From Actinomycetes bacterium (lineage in GTDB: Bacteria > Actinomycetota > Acidimicrobiia > Acidimicrobiales > RAAP-2), in the NCBI GenBank assembly GCA_021790675.1, contig JAJYGN010000011.1:1-62768 (forward strand): DNA of 62,768 bases, in the 5' to 3' direction. A model generated the notes under the pieces. It was not told the DNA's origin, searched no databases, and saw only the letters and a program-made list of their open reading frames with translations. Each line of letters begins with the position of its first letter. Positions within the stretch are counted from its first letter, which is position 1. The translations under genes were made by a program, and so were the position numbers. This document shows positions 7,920 to 16,227 of this stretch, in pieces.

Positions 7920-9901
7920 CAGTCGGCGTCGGGTCGCCCGTGGGCGAGGATCTCGGCGTGCAACGCCGTCGTGAACTCGCTCAGGCTGACCCCGCGCGAG
8001 GGATCGTTCGAGCCCCGCGCGTTCACGCCCAGGGTGCCGCTCGCCACGTCGTCGTCGCCGACGACGAGCACGTAGGGGATCTTCTCCATCTTCGCTCGCC
8101 GGATGCGCGCGCCCAGGGGCTCGTTGGCCACTTCGACGCTGACGCGCACGCCCGTCGCCTTCAAGTGCGCGGCCACTTCGCGCGCGTAGTCGTCGTGGTC
8201 GTTGCGCACACCGAGCACACGCACCTGCTCGGGCGCGAGCCAGGTCGGCAGGTTGCCCGCGTAGTGCTCGAGCAGCACACCGAAGAAGCGCTCGATGGAG
8301 CCAAAGAGCGCGCGGTGCAGCATGATTGGCCGGTGGCGCTGGTTGTCGGCGCCCACGTACTCGAGGTCGAAGCGCTCGGGATGGTTGAAGTCGCACTGGA
8401 TGGTCGAGAGCTGCCAGGTCCGCCCGATCGCGTCGCGCACGTCGATGTCGATCTTGGGCCCGTAGAAGGCTGCGTCGCCCTTCTTGATCTGATACTCGAG
8501 CCCGAAACGCTCGAGGGCTCCGCGCAGCGCGTCGGTCGACTTCTCCCAGATCTCGTCGCTGCCGACGTACTTCTCGGGGTCCTTGGTGGAGAGGTTCGCC
8601 GTGAACTCACTGAAGCCGAAGGCGCGCAGCACGTCCATCACGAAACCCAGCAACGAGATGATCTCTCCTTCGAGCTGTTCCTCGGTGCAGTAGATGTGAC
8701 TGTCGTCTTGGGTGAAGCCGCGGATGCGCATCAGCCCGTGCAGGGTTCCGGCGCGCTCGTAGCGATACACGGTGCCGAGCTCGAAGAGCCGCAGCGGCAG
8801 CTCGCGGTAGCTGCGGGCCCGGCTGCGAAAGATCAGACAGTGCATCGGGCAGTTCATCGGCTTCATGTAGTAAGTCCCGTTGTCCATCTCCATGGGCGGG
8901 TACATGCCGTCTTTGTAGAAGCCGAGGTGACCGGAGGTCTCAAAGAGCCGCGCGTTGGCCAGATGCGGGGTCACCACGAATTCGTAGCCACCCTCAAGGT
9001 GACGCGCCCGACTGAAGTCCTCCATCTGCTTGCGCACGATGCCCCCGCGCGGGTGCCACACGGCGAGTCCCCCGCCGAGCTCGCTAGGAAAGCTCAGCAG
9101 GTCGAGCTCGGTCGCCAGGCGCCGATGATCGCGCTTTTCCGCCTCTTCGAGCTGGTGCAGGTGGGCGTCTAGGGCCGCAGCCGACTCCCACGCCGTGCCG
9201 TAGACGCGCTGGAGCTGGGGCCGCTTCTCGTCGCCACGCCAGTAGGCACCAGCGACGCGCATCAGCTTGAAGTGGCCCAGGCGCTTGGTCGAGGGCACGT
9301 GGGGGCCGCGGCATAGGTCGACAAACCCCTCGGAGTTGGCGTATACGGACACGACCGGTCCGGCCGAGACCTCGCCGAGGTCCTCGTCGTCGTCGGCGCC
9401 CTCTCTAACCTTGGTGATGATCTCGAGCTTGAAGGGCTGGTCGGCGAAGACGGCCAAACCGTCGTCGATGGACATCTCGCGGCGTGTGAAGGGCTGGTCC
9501 TCGGCGACGATCTCGCGCATCGTGGCCTCAATGCGCGCGAGGTCCTCGTCAGTGAAGTGAGCCCCGCCGGGCAGTTCGAAGTCGTAGTAGAAGCCGTTCT
9601 CGATGGCCGGTCCGATCGCGTACTTCGCCCCCGGCCAGAGCCGGGTGACGGCCTGGGCCATCACGTGGGCGCTCGAGTGACGCAGGATCTCACGACCGTC
9701 GTCGCTCGCGGGAGTGACGATCCCCACGTGGGCGCCGTTGGGCACGCTGGCTGTGAGATCGCTCAAGACGCCGTCGATGCGCGCGGCCACTGCGTCCTTA
9801 GCCAGGCGAGCACCAATCGCGGCCGCGACGTCGCCCGCCGTGGCCCCCTCGGGCAGGGATTTGTGGGATCCGTCAGGAAGAACGACGTCAATCTCGGCCA
9901 T
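7919..9901 (-). CDS. thrS: Threonyl-tRNA synthetase
   Basis: Class II aminoacyl-tRNA synthetase charging tRNA-Thr. 660 residues: N-terminal TGS domain (about 1-62), the second editing domain containing HSSAHVMAQAV and YYDFELPGGAHFT, the catalytic core with MKPMNCPMHCLIFRSR (zinc Cys) and motif 2 YRYERAGTLHGLMRIRGFTQ, and a C-terminal anticodon-binding domain. The ATG at 9901 lies 16 bp after mshC. Full-length with no visible defect. Confidence 0.98.
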   Translation of the reverse strand: MAEIDVVLPDGSHKSLPEGATAGDVAAAIGARLAKDAVAARIDGVLSDLTASVPNGAHVGIVTPASDDGREILRHSSAHVMAQAVTRLWPGAKYAIGPAIENGFYYDFELPGGAHFTDEDLARIEATMREIVAEDQPFTRREMSIDDGLAVFADQPFKLEIITKVREGADDDEDLGEVSAGPVVSVYANSEGFVDLCRGPHVPSTKRLGHFKLMRVAGAYWRGDEKRPQLQRVYGTAWESAAALDAHLHQLEEAEKRDHRRLATELDLLSFPSELGGGLAVWHPRGGIVRKQMEDFSRARHLEGGYEFVVTPHLANARLFETSGHLGFYKDGMYPPMEMDNGTYYMKPMNCPMHCLIFRSRARSYRELPLRLFELGTVYRYERAGTLHGLMRIRGFTQDDSHIYCTEEQLEGEIISLLGFVMDVLRAFGFSEFTANLSTKDPEKYVGSDEIWEKSTDALRGALERFGLEYQIKKGDAAFYGPKIDIDVRDAIGRTWQLSTIQCDFNHPERFDLEYVGADNQRHRPIMLHRALFGSIERFFGVLLEHYAGNLPTWLAPEQVRVLGVRNDHDDYAREVAAHLKATGVRVSVEVANEPLGARIRRAKMEKIPYVLVVGDDDVASGTLGVNARGSNDPSRGVSLSEFTTALHAEILAHGRPDAD

Positions 9902-9917
9902 GGCTGCCCTTCATGTC

Positions 9918-11039
9918 CTACAGAGTAACGCCGAGTAACGCCGCGGCCGAAGCGACGTTGTAGCCGGCGTGGGCCGCGTCGTCGATCGCGCGAACGGCGC
10001 CGGGCGTGTCGAGGTCGTTGTCGAGCGCGCCGCGCACCTCGTCGAGCACGGCTCCGCCGCGACCCGAAGTGAGTGTCGAGCGCCACGTGGCCAGGCGCGA
10101 CACGGCGGTGCTGAGTAGCTCCTCGCGCCACTCCCAGTCCTCGCGATAGTGCTGATCGAGCAGGGCCAGACGCACCGCCGCGGGCTCGGCCGCGGCCACG
10201 AGGTCGCCCACGAACACGAGATTCCCGAGAGACTTGGACATCTTGGTGCCGTCGAGACCCACCAGTCCGACGTGGAGCCAGTGCTTGACGAAAGCGGTAC
10301 CGGTCACGGCCTCGCTCTGAGCCGCCTCACACTCGTGGTGAGGAAAAGCCAGGTCGCGTCCGCCACCGTGCACGTCGAGAGTCTCGCCGAGGTCGCGCAG
10401 CGCGAGCGCCGAGCACTCGATGTGCCAACCGGGCCGGCCGGCACCCCAACGCGACTCCCAGGCCGGCTCGTCCTCGAGCGAGGGCTGCCAGAGCACGAAG
10501 TCGAGCGGATCGCGTTTGCGTGGATCGTCGGGCCGCCCGCCGTGGGTCGCCGCGAGCTCGAGCATCGCCGCGTGGCTCTCGTGGCTGACCTGGCCGAAGC
10601 GAGGGAACTTGGCGACCTCGAAGTAGACGTAGCCGTCGACCTGATAGGCCAGGCCGGCGTCAAAGGTCCGACCAATCAGGGTGAGGATCTCGGGGATCGC
10701 TCCGGTGGCGCGCGGCTCGCTGTAACAGGCCAGCAGGTTGAGATGGGCCATGTCGCGCTCGAACTTGGCCATCTCCTGGGCCGCCAGGTCGAGGTAGTTC
10801 ACGCCCAGTTCGCGGGACTTGCGCAAGATGTCATCGTCGACGTCGGTGACGTTGCGCACGCAGCGCGTCTCGTGTCCCAAGTCACGCAGGCGCCGCTGGA
10901 GCACGTCAAAGGTCAGGTACACGTAGGCATGTCCGAGGTGCGCCGAGTCGTACGGCGTGATGCCGCAGCTGTACATCGTGACGATTGGCCCCACCTCCAA
11001 GGGGAAGGTGCCGCGCCGGGCCGTGTCGTAGAGCTGCAT
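9918..11039 (-). CDS. mshC: Cysteine:1D-myo-inosityl glucosaminide ligase MshC
   Basis: Third step of mycothiol synthesis: ATP-dependent ligation of cysteine to GlcN-inositol. It is a CysRS paralogue, distinguished by CGITPYDSAHLGHA (CysRS has CGPTVYD), by GRPGWHIECSALAL, FPHHE and DGTKMSKSLGN, and by lacking the CysRS tRNA-binding C-terminus (373 residues against about 460; MshC is about 410). Zinc ligands Cys25, the WHIEC Cys and the HH pair are present. The ATG at 11039 overlaps the npdG stop (ATGA). The longer frame to 11105 adds residues inside npdG and is rejected. Confidence 0.93.
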   Translation of the reverse strand: MQLYDTARRGTFPLEVGPIVTMYSCGITPYDSAHLGHAYVYLTFDVLQRRLRDLGHETRCVRNVTDVDDDILRKSRELGVNYLDLAAQEMAKFERDMAHLNLLACYSEPRATGAIPEILTLIGRTFDAGLAYQVDGYVYFEVAKFPRFGQVSHESHAAMLELAATHGGRPDDPRKRDPLDFVLWQPSLEDEPAWESRWGAGRPGWHIECSALALRDLGETLDVHGGGRDLAFPHHECEAAQSEAVTGTAFVKHWLHVGLVGLDGTKMSKSLGNLVFVGDLVAAAEPAAVRLALLDQHYREDWEWREELLSTAVSRLATWRSTLTSGRGGAVLDEVRGALDNDLDTPGAVRAIDDAAHAGYNVASAAALLGVTL

Positions 11040-11677
11040 CAGATGGACAGCCCCGCGAGCGTGACGTAGCTGTGCGCCTTGTGGCGGATGTTGATCGAGA
11101 TGCACACCGCGGTGAAGGCCTCAACGGCGCTGGCGAGCGAGGTACTGCCCGCCACGACCGCGCGCAGGCCCGGCATCTCATTGACCAGCGCCTCAACCGC
11201 CGTACGGGCCTCGGCGTCGTCACCAAAGATCACGACGTCGGCGGCCAGGCTGCTCTCGAGGTTCTCCATCTCACTGGCCGGCAGGTGGTGGAACGCGCCC
11301 ACGACGTGGCTGTCGGGCAGCGCGGCCGCGATCTGGGCGGCCATCGATCCGCGCGGCGGATAGATCGGCAGCATCTCGCGGCCCTCCTTGGTCAGCGCGT
11401 TGACCATCGAGATCACGATCTTGCCCGCGAGCGCCTCGCGCACCGCACGCACCGTGGCCACAGCTGAGTCCCACGGCGTGGCCACGACCACGATCTCACA
11501 GTGCGCGGCGTCGTCGTTGCTCGCACCGGTTATCTCACCGGTCAGCGTGCTCGCCACCTGCGCTGCGCGTTCTGCGTCGCGCGAACCCAGCACGACGTCG
11601 TGACCCGCGGCCGAGAGTCGCACCGCGACCCCGCGTCCCGCCGGACCCGTCCCTCCGAGTATGCCCACCGTCGTCAT
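11039..11677 (-). CDS. npdG: NADPH-dependent F420 reductase (NpdG/Fno)
   Basis: 212-residue Rossmann protein that interconverts NADP(H) and coenzyme F420/F420H2. The N-terminal nucleotide loop GILGGTGPAGRGVAVRLSAAGHDV is followed by the NADP phosphate-contact LGSRD and the F420-binding NALTKEG and AFHHLPASEM segments. I use the ATG at 11677 (MTTVGILGG); the longer frame adds 21 unconserved residues. It heads the mshC-thrS train and diverges from fabI with 42 bp between starts, so redox cofactor and thiol genes may share a promoter region. Confidence 0.92.
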   Translation of the reverse strand: MTTVGILGGTGPAGRGVAVRLSAAGHDVVLGSRDAERAAQVASTLTGEITGASNDDAAHCEIVVVATPWDSAVATVRAVREALAGKIVISMVNALTKEGREMLPIYPPRGSMAAQIAAALPDSHVVGAFHHLPASEMENLESSLAADVVIFGDDAEARTAVEALVNEMPGLRAVVAGSTSLASAVEAFTAVCISINIRHKAHSYVTLAGLSI

Positions 11678-11707
11678 CGTCGTCCCCGTCTCAATAAGTG
11701 TCGAGAG

Positions 11708-11713
11708 TACGCT
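11708..11713 (+). promoter_or_regulatory. -10-like TACGCT for leaderless fabI
   Basis: TACGCT ends 6 nt before the fabI ATG at 11720 and no ribosome-binding site is present, so transcription probably starts at the ATG itself. Confidence 0.5.
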
Positions 11714-11719
11714 AACAAG

Positions 11720-12499
11720 ATGGCTCTTCTCTCTGATCACCGCATCCTGATCACTGGTGTTCTGACCGATGACTCACTGGCCTACGGAATCGCTGAGCGC
11801 GCGCTCGAAGAGGGAGCCACCATCGCGCTCTCGGGGGCTGGACGGGCGGCCTCCATCACCCGACGCACGGCGAAGAAGCTCGGCGACATCGGCGAGGTGA
11901 TCGACCTGGACGTGACCAATGACGCCGAGATCACCGCCGCGGTCGCCGAGGTCGAGTCCCGCTTCGGCCGCCTCGACGGCCTGGTGCACGCCATTGGCTA
12001 CGCGCCCGCCTCGTGCCTGGGCTCGGGAATGCTCGTCGCGCCCTTTTCGGACGTGGCAACCGCCATGCAAATCTCGACCTACTCGCTGGCGGCCCTGGTC
12101 GGCGCGTTCCGGCCCCTCCTCGCCAAGTCCACCGCGACCGGTGGCGCGTCGGTGATCGCGCTCGACTTCGACGGCACCCGGGCCTATCCCATGTATGACT
12201 GGATGGGCGTGATGAAAGCTGGCCTCGAGTCGCTCGGGCGCTACCTGGCTCGCGAGGTGGGCCCGGACCGCATTCGGGTGAACATGCTCGCCGCCGGGCC
12301 GATTCGCACGATGGCGGCCAAGTCGATTCCGGGCTTCTCGCTCTTCGAAGACACGTGGGCCGATCGCGCTCCCCTGGGCTGGGACGTGCACGACTCGAGC
12401 GCCGTCGCCGACACGGCGATCGCCATGCTGTCGCCGCTGCTGCGCGGCACGTCAGCCTCGATCATCCACGTCGACGGCGGCGCCCACTCGATGGGTTGA
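11720..12499 (+). CDS. fabI: Enoyl-[acyl-carrier-protein] reductase (NADH), FabI/InhA type
   Basis: Last reduction of the FAS-II elongation cycle. 259-residue short-chain dehydrogenase of the FabI subclass: the cofactor loop is LITGVLTDDSLAYGIAERAL, and the catalytic pair Y159-x6-K166 (MYDWMGVMKAGLES) matches the Tyr158/Lys165 positions of mycobacterial InhA. AAGPIRTMAAKSIPGF corresponds to the substrate-binding loop and HVDGGAHSMG to the C-terminus. The start is taken at the ATG 6 nt after a TACGCT hexamer; an upstream in-frame extension is antisense to npdG. Confidence 0.95.
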   Translation: MALLSDHRILITGVLTDDSLAYGIAERALEEGATIALSGAGRAASITRRTAKKLGDIGEVIDLDVTNDAEITAAVAEVESRFGRLDGLVHAIGYAPASCLGSGMLVAPFSDVATAMQISTYSLAALVGAFRPLLAKSTATGGASVIALDFDGTRAYPMYDWMGVMKAGLESLGRYLAREVGPDRIRVNMLAAGPIRTMAAKSIPGFSLFEDTWADRAPLGWDVHDSSAVADTAIAMLSPLLRGTSASIIHVDGGAHSMG

Positions 12500-12533
12500 C
12501 ACACACACCCCGATGTCGAGGGTCCAGGATCCG

Positions 12534-12988
12534 TCAGAGTCGAATCTCGAAGAGCAGCAGTTCGCGCTGCGTCGAGGGCGACGCAGACGTGCCGATCAGC
12601 ACAGCACCCTCTCGCTCGTAGAACGCTGCCGCGAAGGGTTCTGACTCGACGAGCAGGACCGACCAACCTCGTTAGCGCGCCTCGCGGTGCGCGTCGGCGA
12701 GCAATACCCGTCCGACGCCACGGCGATGGTGCGCGGGTGCCACGAAGTTCGAGCTCGGCGCTTCGCTCCCCCGGTTCCTTCAACGCGTAGAAACCCAGAG
12801 CGATGCCCATCTCATCGACCGCGACGTGGGCCAAGCCCTTCTCAACGTGCTCGTCGTGCACGACGAGTTCGGCGCGACAGCACTCCATGAAGGTCTCGTC
12901 GTATCCCCGCGAGACCTTCGAAGCGACGGGCAGAGCACTCAAAGAATCGATCTCCTCGCGGCGGGCCAGTCGAAAGATCCCGGCTCAT
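12534..12988 (-). pseudogene. Decayed GNAT family N-acetyltransferase
   Basis: Three reverse-strand pieces line up as one GNAT acetyltransferase. The first (about 12940-12755) reads GYDETFMECCRAELVVHDEH and then VAVDEMGIALGFYALKEPG. A one-base frame change near 12751 leads to the acetyl-CoA loop NFVAPAHHRRGVGRVLLADA. A TAA at 12672-12674 interrupts the frame, which then continues as GWSVLLVESEPFAAAFYERE to a stop at 12534. The ATG at 12988 is also out of frame with the first piece. Three lesions make loss of function near certain unless they are assembly errors. It lies 22 bp beyond the ABC exporter stop. Confidence 0.8.
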
Positions 12989-13010
12989 CGTAGGATCGCC
13001 CGCGAAGAGC

Positions 13011-14897
13011 TCAATGCTCCTGATGAGCGAATTGCGTCTCGTAGAGGTCGCGATAGAGCCCGCCCGCGGCGAGGAGTTCGGCGTGGGTGCCGCGCTGGAC
13101 AATGGTGCCATCGGCGACGACCAGGATCTGATCGGCGTTGCGAATCGTTGAAAGTCGGTGAGCGATCACGAGCGACGTGCGAGCGCTCATCGTCTCGTCG
13201 AGAGCGCGTTGGACCGCGGCCTCGCTCTCGGCGTCGAGATGGGCGGTCGCCTCGTCGAGCACCACGAGACGCGGGGACTTGAGCAGCAGTCGCGCGAGCG
13301 CCACACGCTGCTTCTCGCCACCGGAGAGCCGGTACCCGCGCTCTCCCACCACCGTCTCGAGCCCCTGGGGCAGGCTCACCACCAGGTTCCAGATCTGGGC
13401 CGCGCGCAACGCATTCTCGAGCTCGGCGTCGCTCGCGCCGGGACGGGCGAAGACCAGATTGGCGCGCAGGGTGTCGTGGAAGAGATGAGCGTCCTGGGTC
13501 ACGACGCCTACGGCCGCGCGCAGCGAGGCGGTGGTGAGCTCGCGCACGTCGATACCGTTGAGGCGAACCGCCCCCTCGTCGACGTCATAGAGACGCGAGA
13601 CCAGCAGGGAGATCGTGGTCTTACCAGCGCCCGAGGGCCCCACCAGCGCCGTCATCGTGCCCGGGGCCACGCGAAAGTTCACGTCGTGCAGCACGGGGGT
13701 GCGCGGGGTGTCCTCGAGCACCGCGACAGCTTCGAGCGAGGCCAGCGACACGTCCTCGGCGCCGGGGTAGGAGAAGGAAACGCTCTCAAAGCGCAGCTCG
13801 ACCGGTTCGTCGGCGAGTTCGATGGCGTTCTCGCTCTCGCGGATCATCGGCTCGAGGTCGAGCACCTCGAAGAGGCGCTCGAAGGAGACCATTGCCGACA
13901 TGTAGTCGATGTTGAGATTCGACAGCTGGGTGAGCGGCCCGTAGAGGCGGGTGAGATAAGCCGTCAGGGCCACCACGGTGCCCACGGTCATCGTTCCGCG
14001 CAGGGCCGCCAGTCCGCCGAATCCATAGGCGAACGCCGTGGCGAGTGACGCCGTCAGAGACAGCGCGACCAGGAAGAACCGCTGGTAGGTCGCCTGGCGC
14101 ACCCCCATGTCGCGCACCTCGCCGGCGCGGCCCTCGAAGGTCGCGAGCTCGTCGTGGGGACGCCCGAAGAGCTTGACGACGAGCGCGCCGGCGACGTTAA
14201 AGCGCTCGCTCATGACCATGTTCATCTCGGCGTTGAGCTCCATCCCGCGCTGAAAGAGACTGCCCAGGCGACGGCCCACGTAGCGCGCGGGCAGCAGGAA
14301 CGCGGGCACCAGCACGAGCGAGACGAGGGTAATGGGCCAGGAGAGGATGAACATCGTCACGAGGATGATCGTCACGAGCACGAAGTTGCCCACCACGTTG
14401 GAGAACAGGTCGGTGAAGGCCTGCTGGGCGCCGATCACGTCATTGTTGAGCCGGCTGATCAGAGCGCCGGTTTGGGTGCGCGAGAAGAAAGCGATCGGCA
14501 TCTCCTGGATGTGCGCGTAGACCCGCGAGCGCAGGTCGTAGATCAGTCCCTCGCCGATCACGGCCGAGATGCGCCGCTCGAAGAGCGACAGCACCGCGTC
14601 GACGATCGCGAGGGTGGCGGTGAGCAGCGACAGCCAGATGATCAATCCGCCGTCTTGGTGACGCTTCGCACTGATGATGTTGATGATCTCGCGCAGCACC
14701 AGGGGTGCCACCGAGGAGACGACGGCGTCGACGACGACCGCAGCGAGGAAGACCGCGAGGATCCCGCGGTAGGGCCGGGCGAACGCGATGATTCGCGGGA
14801 GGGTGCCCTTCTTCAGTTCGTGTGCGAGCAGCGAGCGGTCGCGCTGCATGGAGCGCATGCCCCCGCGCACAGGGCCGCGCATGCCGTGCATGCTCAC
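13011..14897 (-). CDS. ABC exporter, fused permease and ATPase (ABCB/MsbA type)
   Basis: 628-residue half-transporter that should act as a dimer in the membrane. Residues about 30-330 form the six-helix ABC transmembrane domain (RTQTGALISRLNNDV coupling region). The C-terminal ATPase carries Walker A GPSGAGKTT, Q-loop VTQDAHLF, signature LSGGEKQRVALARLLL, Walker B LVVLDEATAHLD and switch HRLSTI. The substrate cannot be told from sequence; multidrug or lipid export is typical. A basic, Met-rich N-terminus may be partly untranslated if a later start is used. Confidence 0.93.
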   Translation of the reverse strand: MSMHGMRGPVRGGMRSMQRDRSLLAHELKKGTLPRIIAFARPYRGILAVFLAAVVVDAVVSSVAPLVLREIINIISAKRHQDGGLIIWLSLLTATLAIVDAVLSLFERRISAVIGEGLIYDLRSRVYAHIQEMPIAFFSRTQTGALISRLNNDVIGAQQAFTDLFSNVVGNFVLVTIILVTMFILSWPITLVSLVLVPAFLLPARYVGRRLGSLFQRGMELNAEMNMVMSERFNVAGALVVKLFGRPHDELATFEGRAGEVRDMGVRQATYQRFFLVALSLTASLATAFAYGFGGLAALRGTMTVGTVVALTAYLTRLYGPLTQLSNLNIDYMSAMVSFERLFEVLDLEPMIRESENAIELADEPVELRFESVSFSYPGAEDVSLASLEAVAVLEDTPRTPVLHDVNFRVAPGTMTALVGPSGAGKTTISLLVSRLYDVDEGAVRLNGIDVRELTTASLRAAVGVVTQDAHLFHDTLRANLVFARPGASDAELENALRAAQIWNLVVSLPQGLETVVGERGYRLSGGEKQRVALARLLLKSPRLVVLDEATAHLDAESEAAVQRALDETMSARTSLVIAHRLSTIRNADQILVVADGTIVQRGTHAELLAAGGLYRDLYETQFAHQEH

Positions 14898-14907
14898 GAC
14901 GGCCTCG

Positions 14908-15549
14908 TCACGCGCTCACGGCACTGGCAATGATCAAGGCGCCCAGGGTCACCATCACGCAGCCGCCGATCGTGCGCAGCACGACCAGGCGCGTCGCCGA
15001 GCCCGAGAGCCACTCGCGCGCGGTGCCCGCGATGAAGCCCCACGTGCCATCGCTGAAGAATGCCATGATCGAAAAGATCACCCCGAAGATGAGCAGCTGG
15101 ATGGTGACGTTGCCCTTGGTTCGGTCCACGAAGTGGGGGAAGACGGCGGCAAAGAAGACGAGGGACTTCGGGTTCAAGACGCCCACCGTGAAGCCCTGGC
15201 GCACGATCTGCAGCGCACGGGGCCGGCTCGCCTCGCGCTGGGTCATGGCTTGGGCGTGCTCGTGACGATGCTTAAGAGCGTGATAGCCCAGCCAGAGCAG
15301 GTAGCTCCCCCCCGCCAACTGCAGGGCGATAGAAAAGGCCAGCGAATGGGAAATGAGTGGGCCGAGGCCCAGAGCCACGACGATAGACAGGATTAGCGTG
15401 CCGATGGAGTTGCCGAGCACGGTCAGGACTGCGACACTGCGCCCCCAGGCTACGCCGCGCGCCAGCGTGAACAAGACGCTCGGACCGGGCACCATGATGA
15501 TCACGATCGAGGCGACAAAGAACGCGGTGAGCTGGTCCGTGCTGATCAC
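14908..15549 (-). CDS. LysE/RhtB family amino-acid exporter
   Basis: 213-residue membrane protein with the LysE-family opening VPGPSVLFTLARGVAWG and the GFTVGVLNPKSLVFFAAVFPHF signature, about six hydrophobic helices. Such proteins export amino acids or derivatives; the substrate is unknown. The GTG at 15549 overlaps the preceding gene's stop (GTGA), so I reject the seven-residue N-terminal extension. It follows the YczE gene and precedes the ABC exporter by 10 bp; these three may be co-transcribed. Confidence 0.9.
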   Translation of the reverse strand: MISTDQLTAFFVASIVIIMVPGPSVLFTLARGVAWGRSVAVLTVLGNSIGTLILSIVVALGLGPLISHSLAFSIALQLAGGSYLLWLGYHALKHRHEHAQAMTQREASRPRALQIVRQGFTVGVLNPKSLVFFAAVFPHFVDRTKGNVTIQLLIFGVIFSIMAFFSDGTWGFIAGTAREWLSGSATRLVVLRTIGGCVMVTLGALIIASAVSA

Positions 15550-16193
15550 GAGGTCCTCGCGAGAATCCACTCAAGCCCGCGCAGGCTCGTGCCGATCGAG
15601 AAGCCGATCGTCGCCGCGAAGAGAGCGGTGGCCACCCCGACCGTCCCGCCGAGCAGCCAGCCCACCACGAGGACGGCCACCTCCAGCGTGAGGCGCACGT
15701 AGACGACGCTCACCCCGAGGTGACGGTGCAGACTCGTCATCAACCCGTCACGCGGACCCGGCCCGAGGCCCGTCGTCAGATACAGCGCGCTGCCGATGCC
15801 GATCGCTCCGACCGCGGCCACGACGTAGGCCGCGCGCACCCCCATCGGCGTCGGCGCGGGCACCGTGGCCACCGTCAGATCGAGAACGTAGGCGATTACC
15901 ACCAGGTTGGACAGGGTGCCAAAACCGGGTCGCTCGCGCAATGGAAACCACATCAGCAGCACCACCGCGCTGATGCCGGCCGTCGCCCATCCGAGAGAGA
16001 CGTGTAGGTGCGCGGCGATCCCCTGGGCGAAGACCGTCCAGGGGGTGGCCCCCAGACGTGAACGCACGAGCAGGCCCTCACCGATACCGAACAACACGAG
16101 TCCCGCGTAGAGAGGCGCGAGCATGCGCGGACGCACACCCCACGTAGAGGCCGCCCGCCACGGCGTCGTGGGGATGCGGTGGCTCAGCTTCAT
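15546..16193 (-). CDS. YczE/YyaS/YitT family membrane protein
   Basis: 215-residue integral membrane protein. The family pattern is clear: GLVLFGIGEGLLVRSRLGAT followed by PWTVF, a GTLSNLVVIAYVLDL segment, LYLTTGLGPGPRDGLM and GVATALFAATIGFSIG. Molecular function of the family is not established. It overlaps the LysE-type exporter start. No regulatory site was seen upstream. Confidence 0.85.
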   Translation of the reverse strand: MKLSHRIPTTPWRAASTWGVRPRMLAPLYAGLVLFGIGEGLLVRSRLGATPWTVFAQGIAAHLHVSLGWATAGISAVVLLMWFPLRERPGFGTLSNLVVIAYVLDLTVATVPAPTPMGVRAAYVVAAVGAIGIGSALYLTTGLGPGPRDGLMTSLHRHLGVSVVYVRLTLEVAVLVVGWLLGGTVGVATALFAATIGFSIGTSLRGLEWILARTS

Positions 16194-16227
16194 AACCCGT
16201 CACGCTACCGGGCGTCGTGAATCGCTC

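Noticed and set aside
7826..9172. 448-codon plus-strand open frame
   Set aside because: Lies wholly opposite thrS and the HIT gene, which have clear family motifs; composition is Val/Gly/His-rich shadow type.
9918..11105. Cysteinyl-tRNA synthetase
   Set aside because: The CGITPYD-HLGH signature and the missing C-terminal tRNA domain fit MshC.
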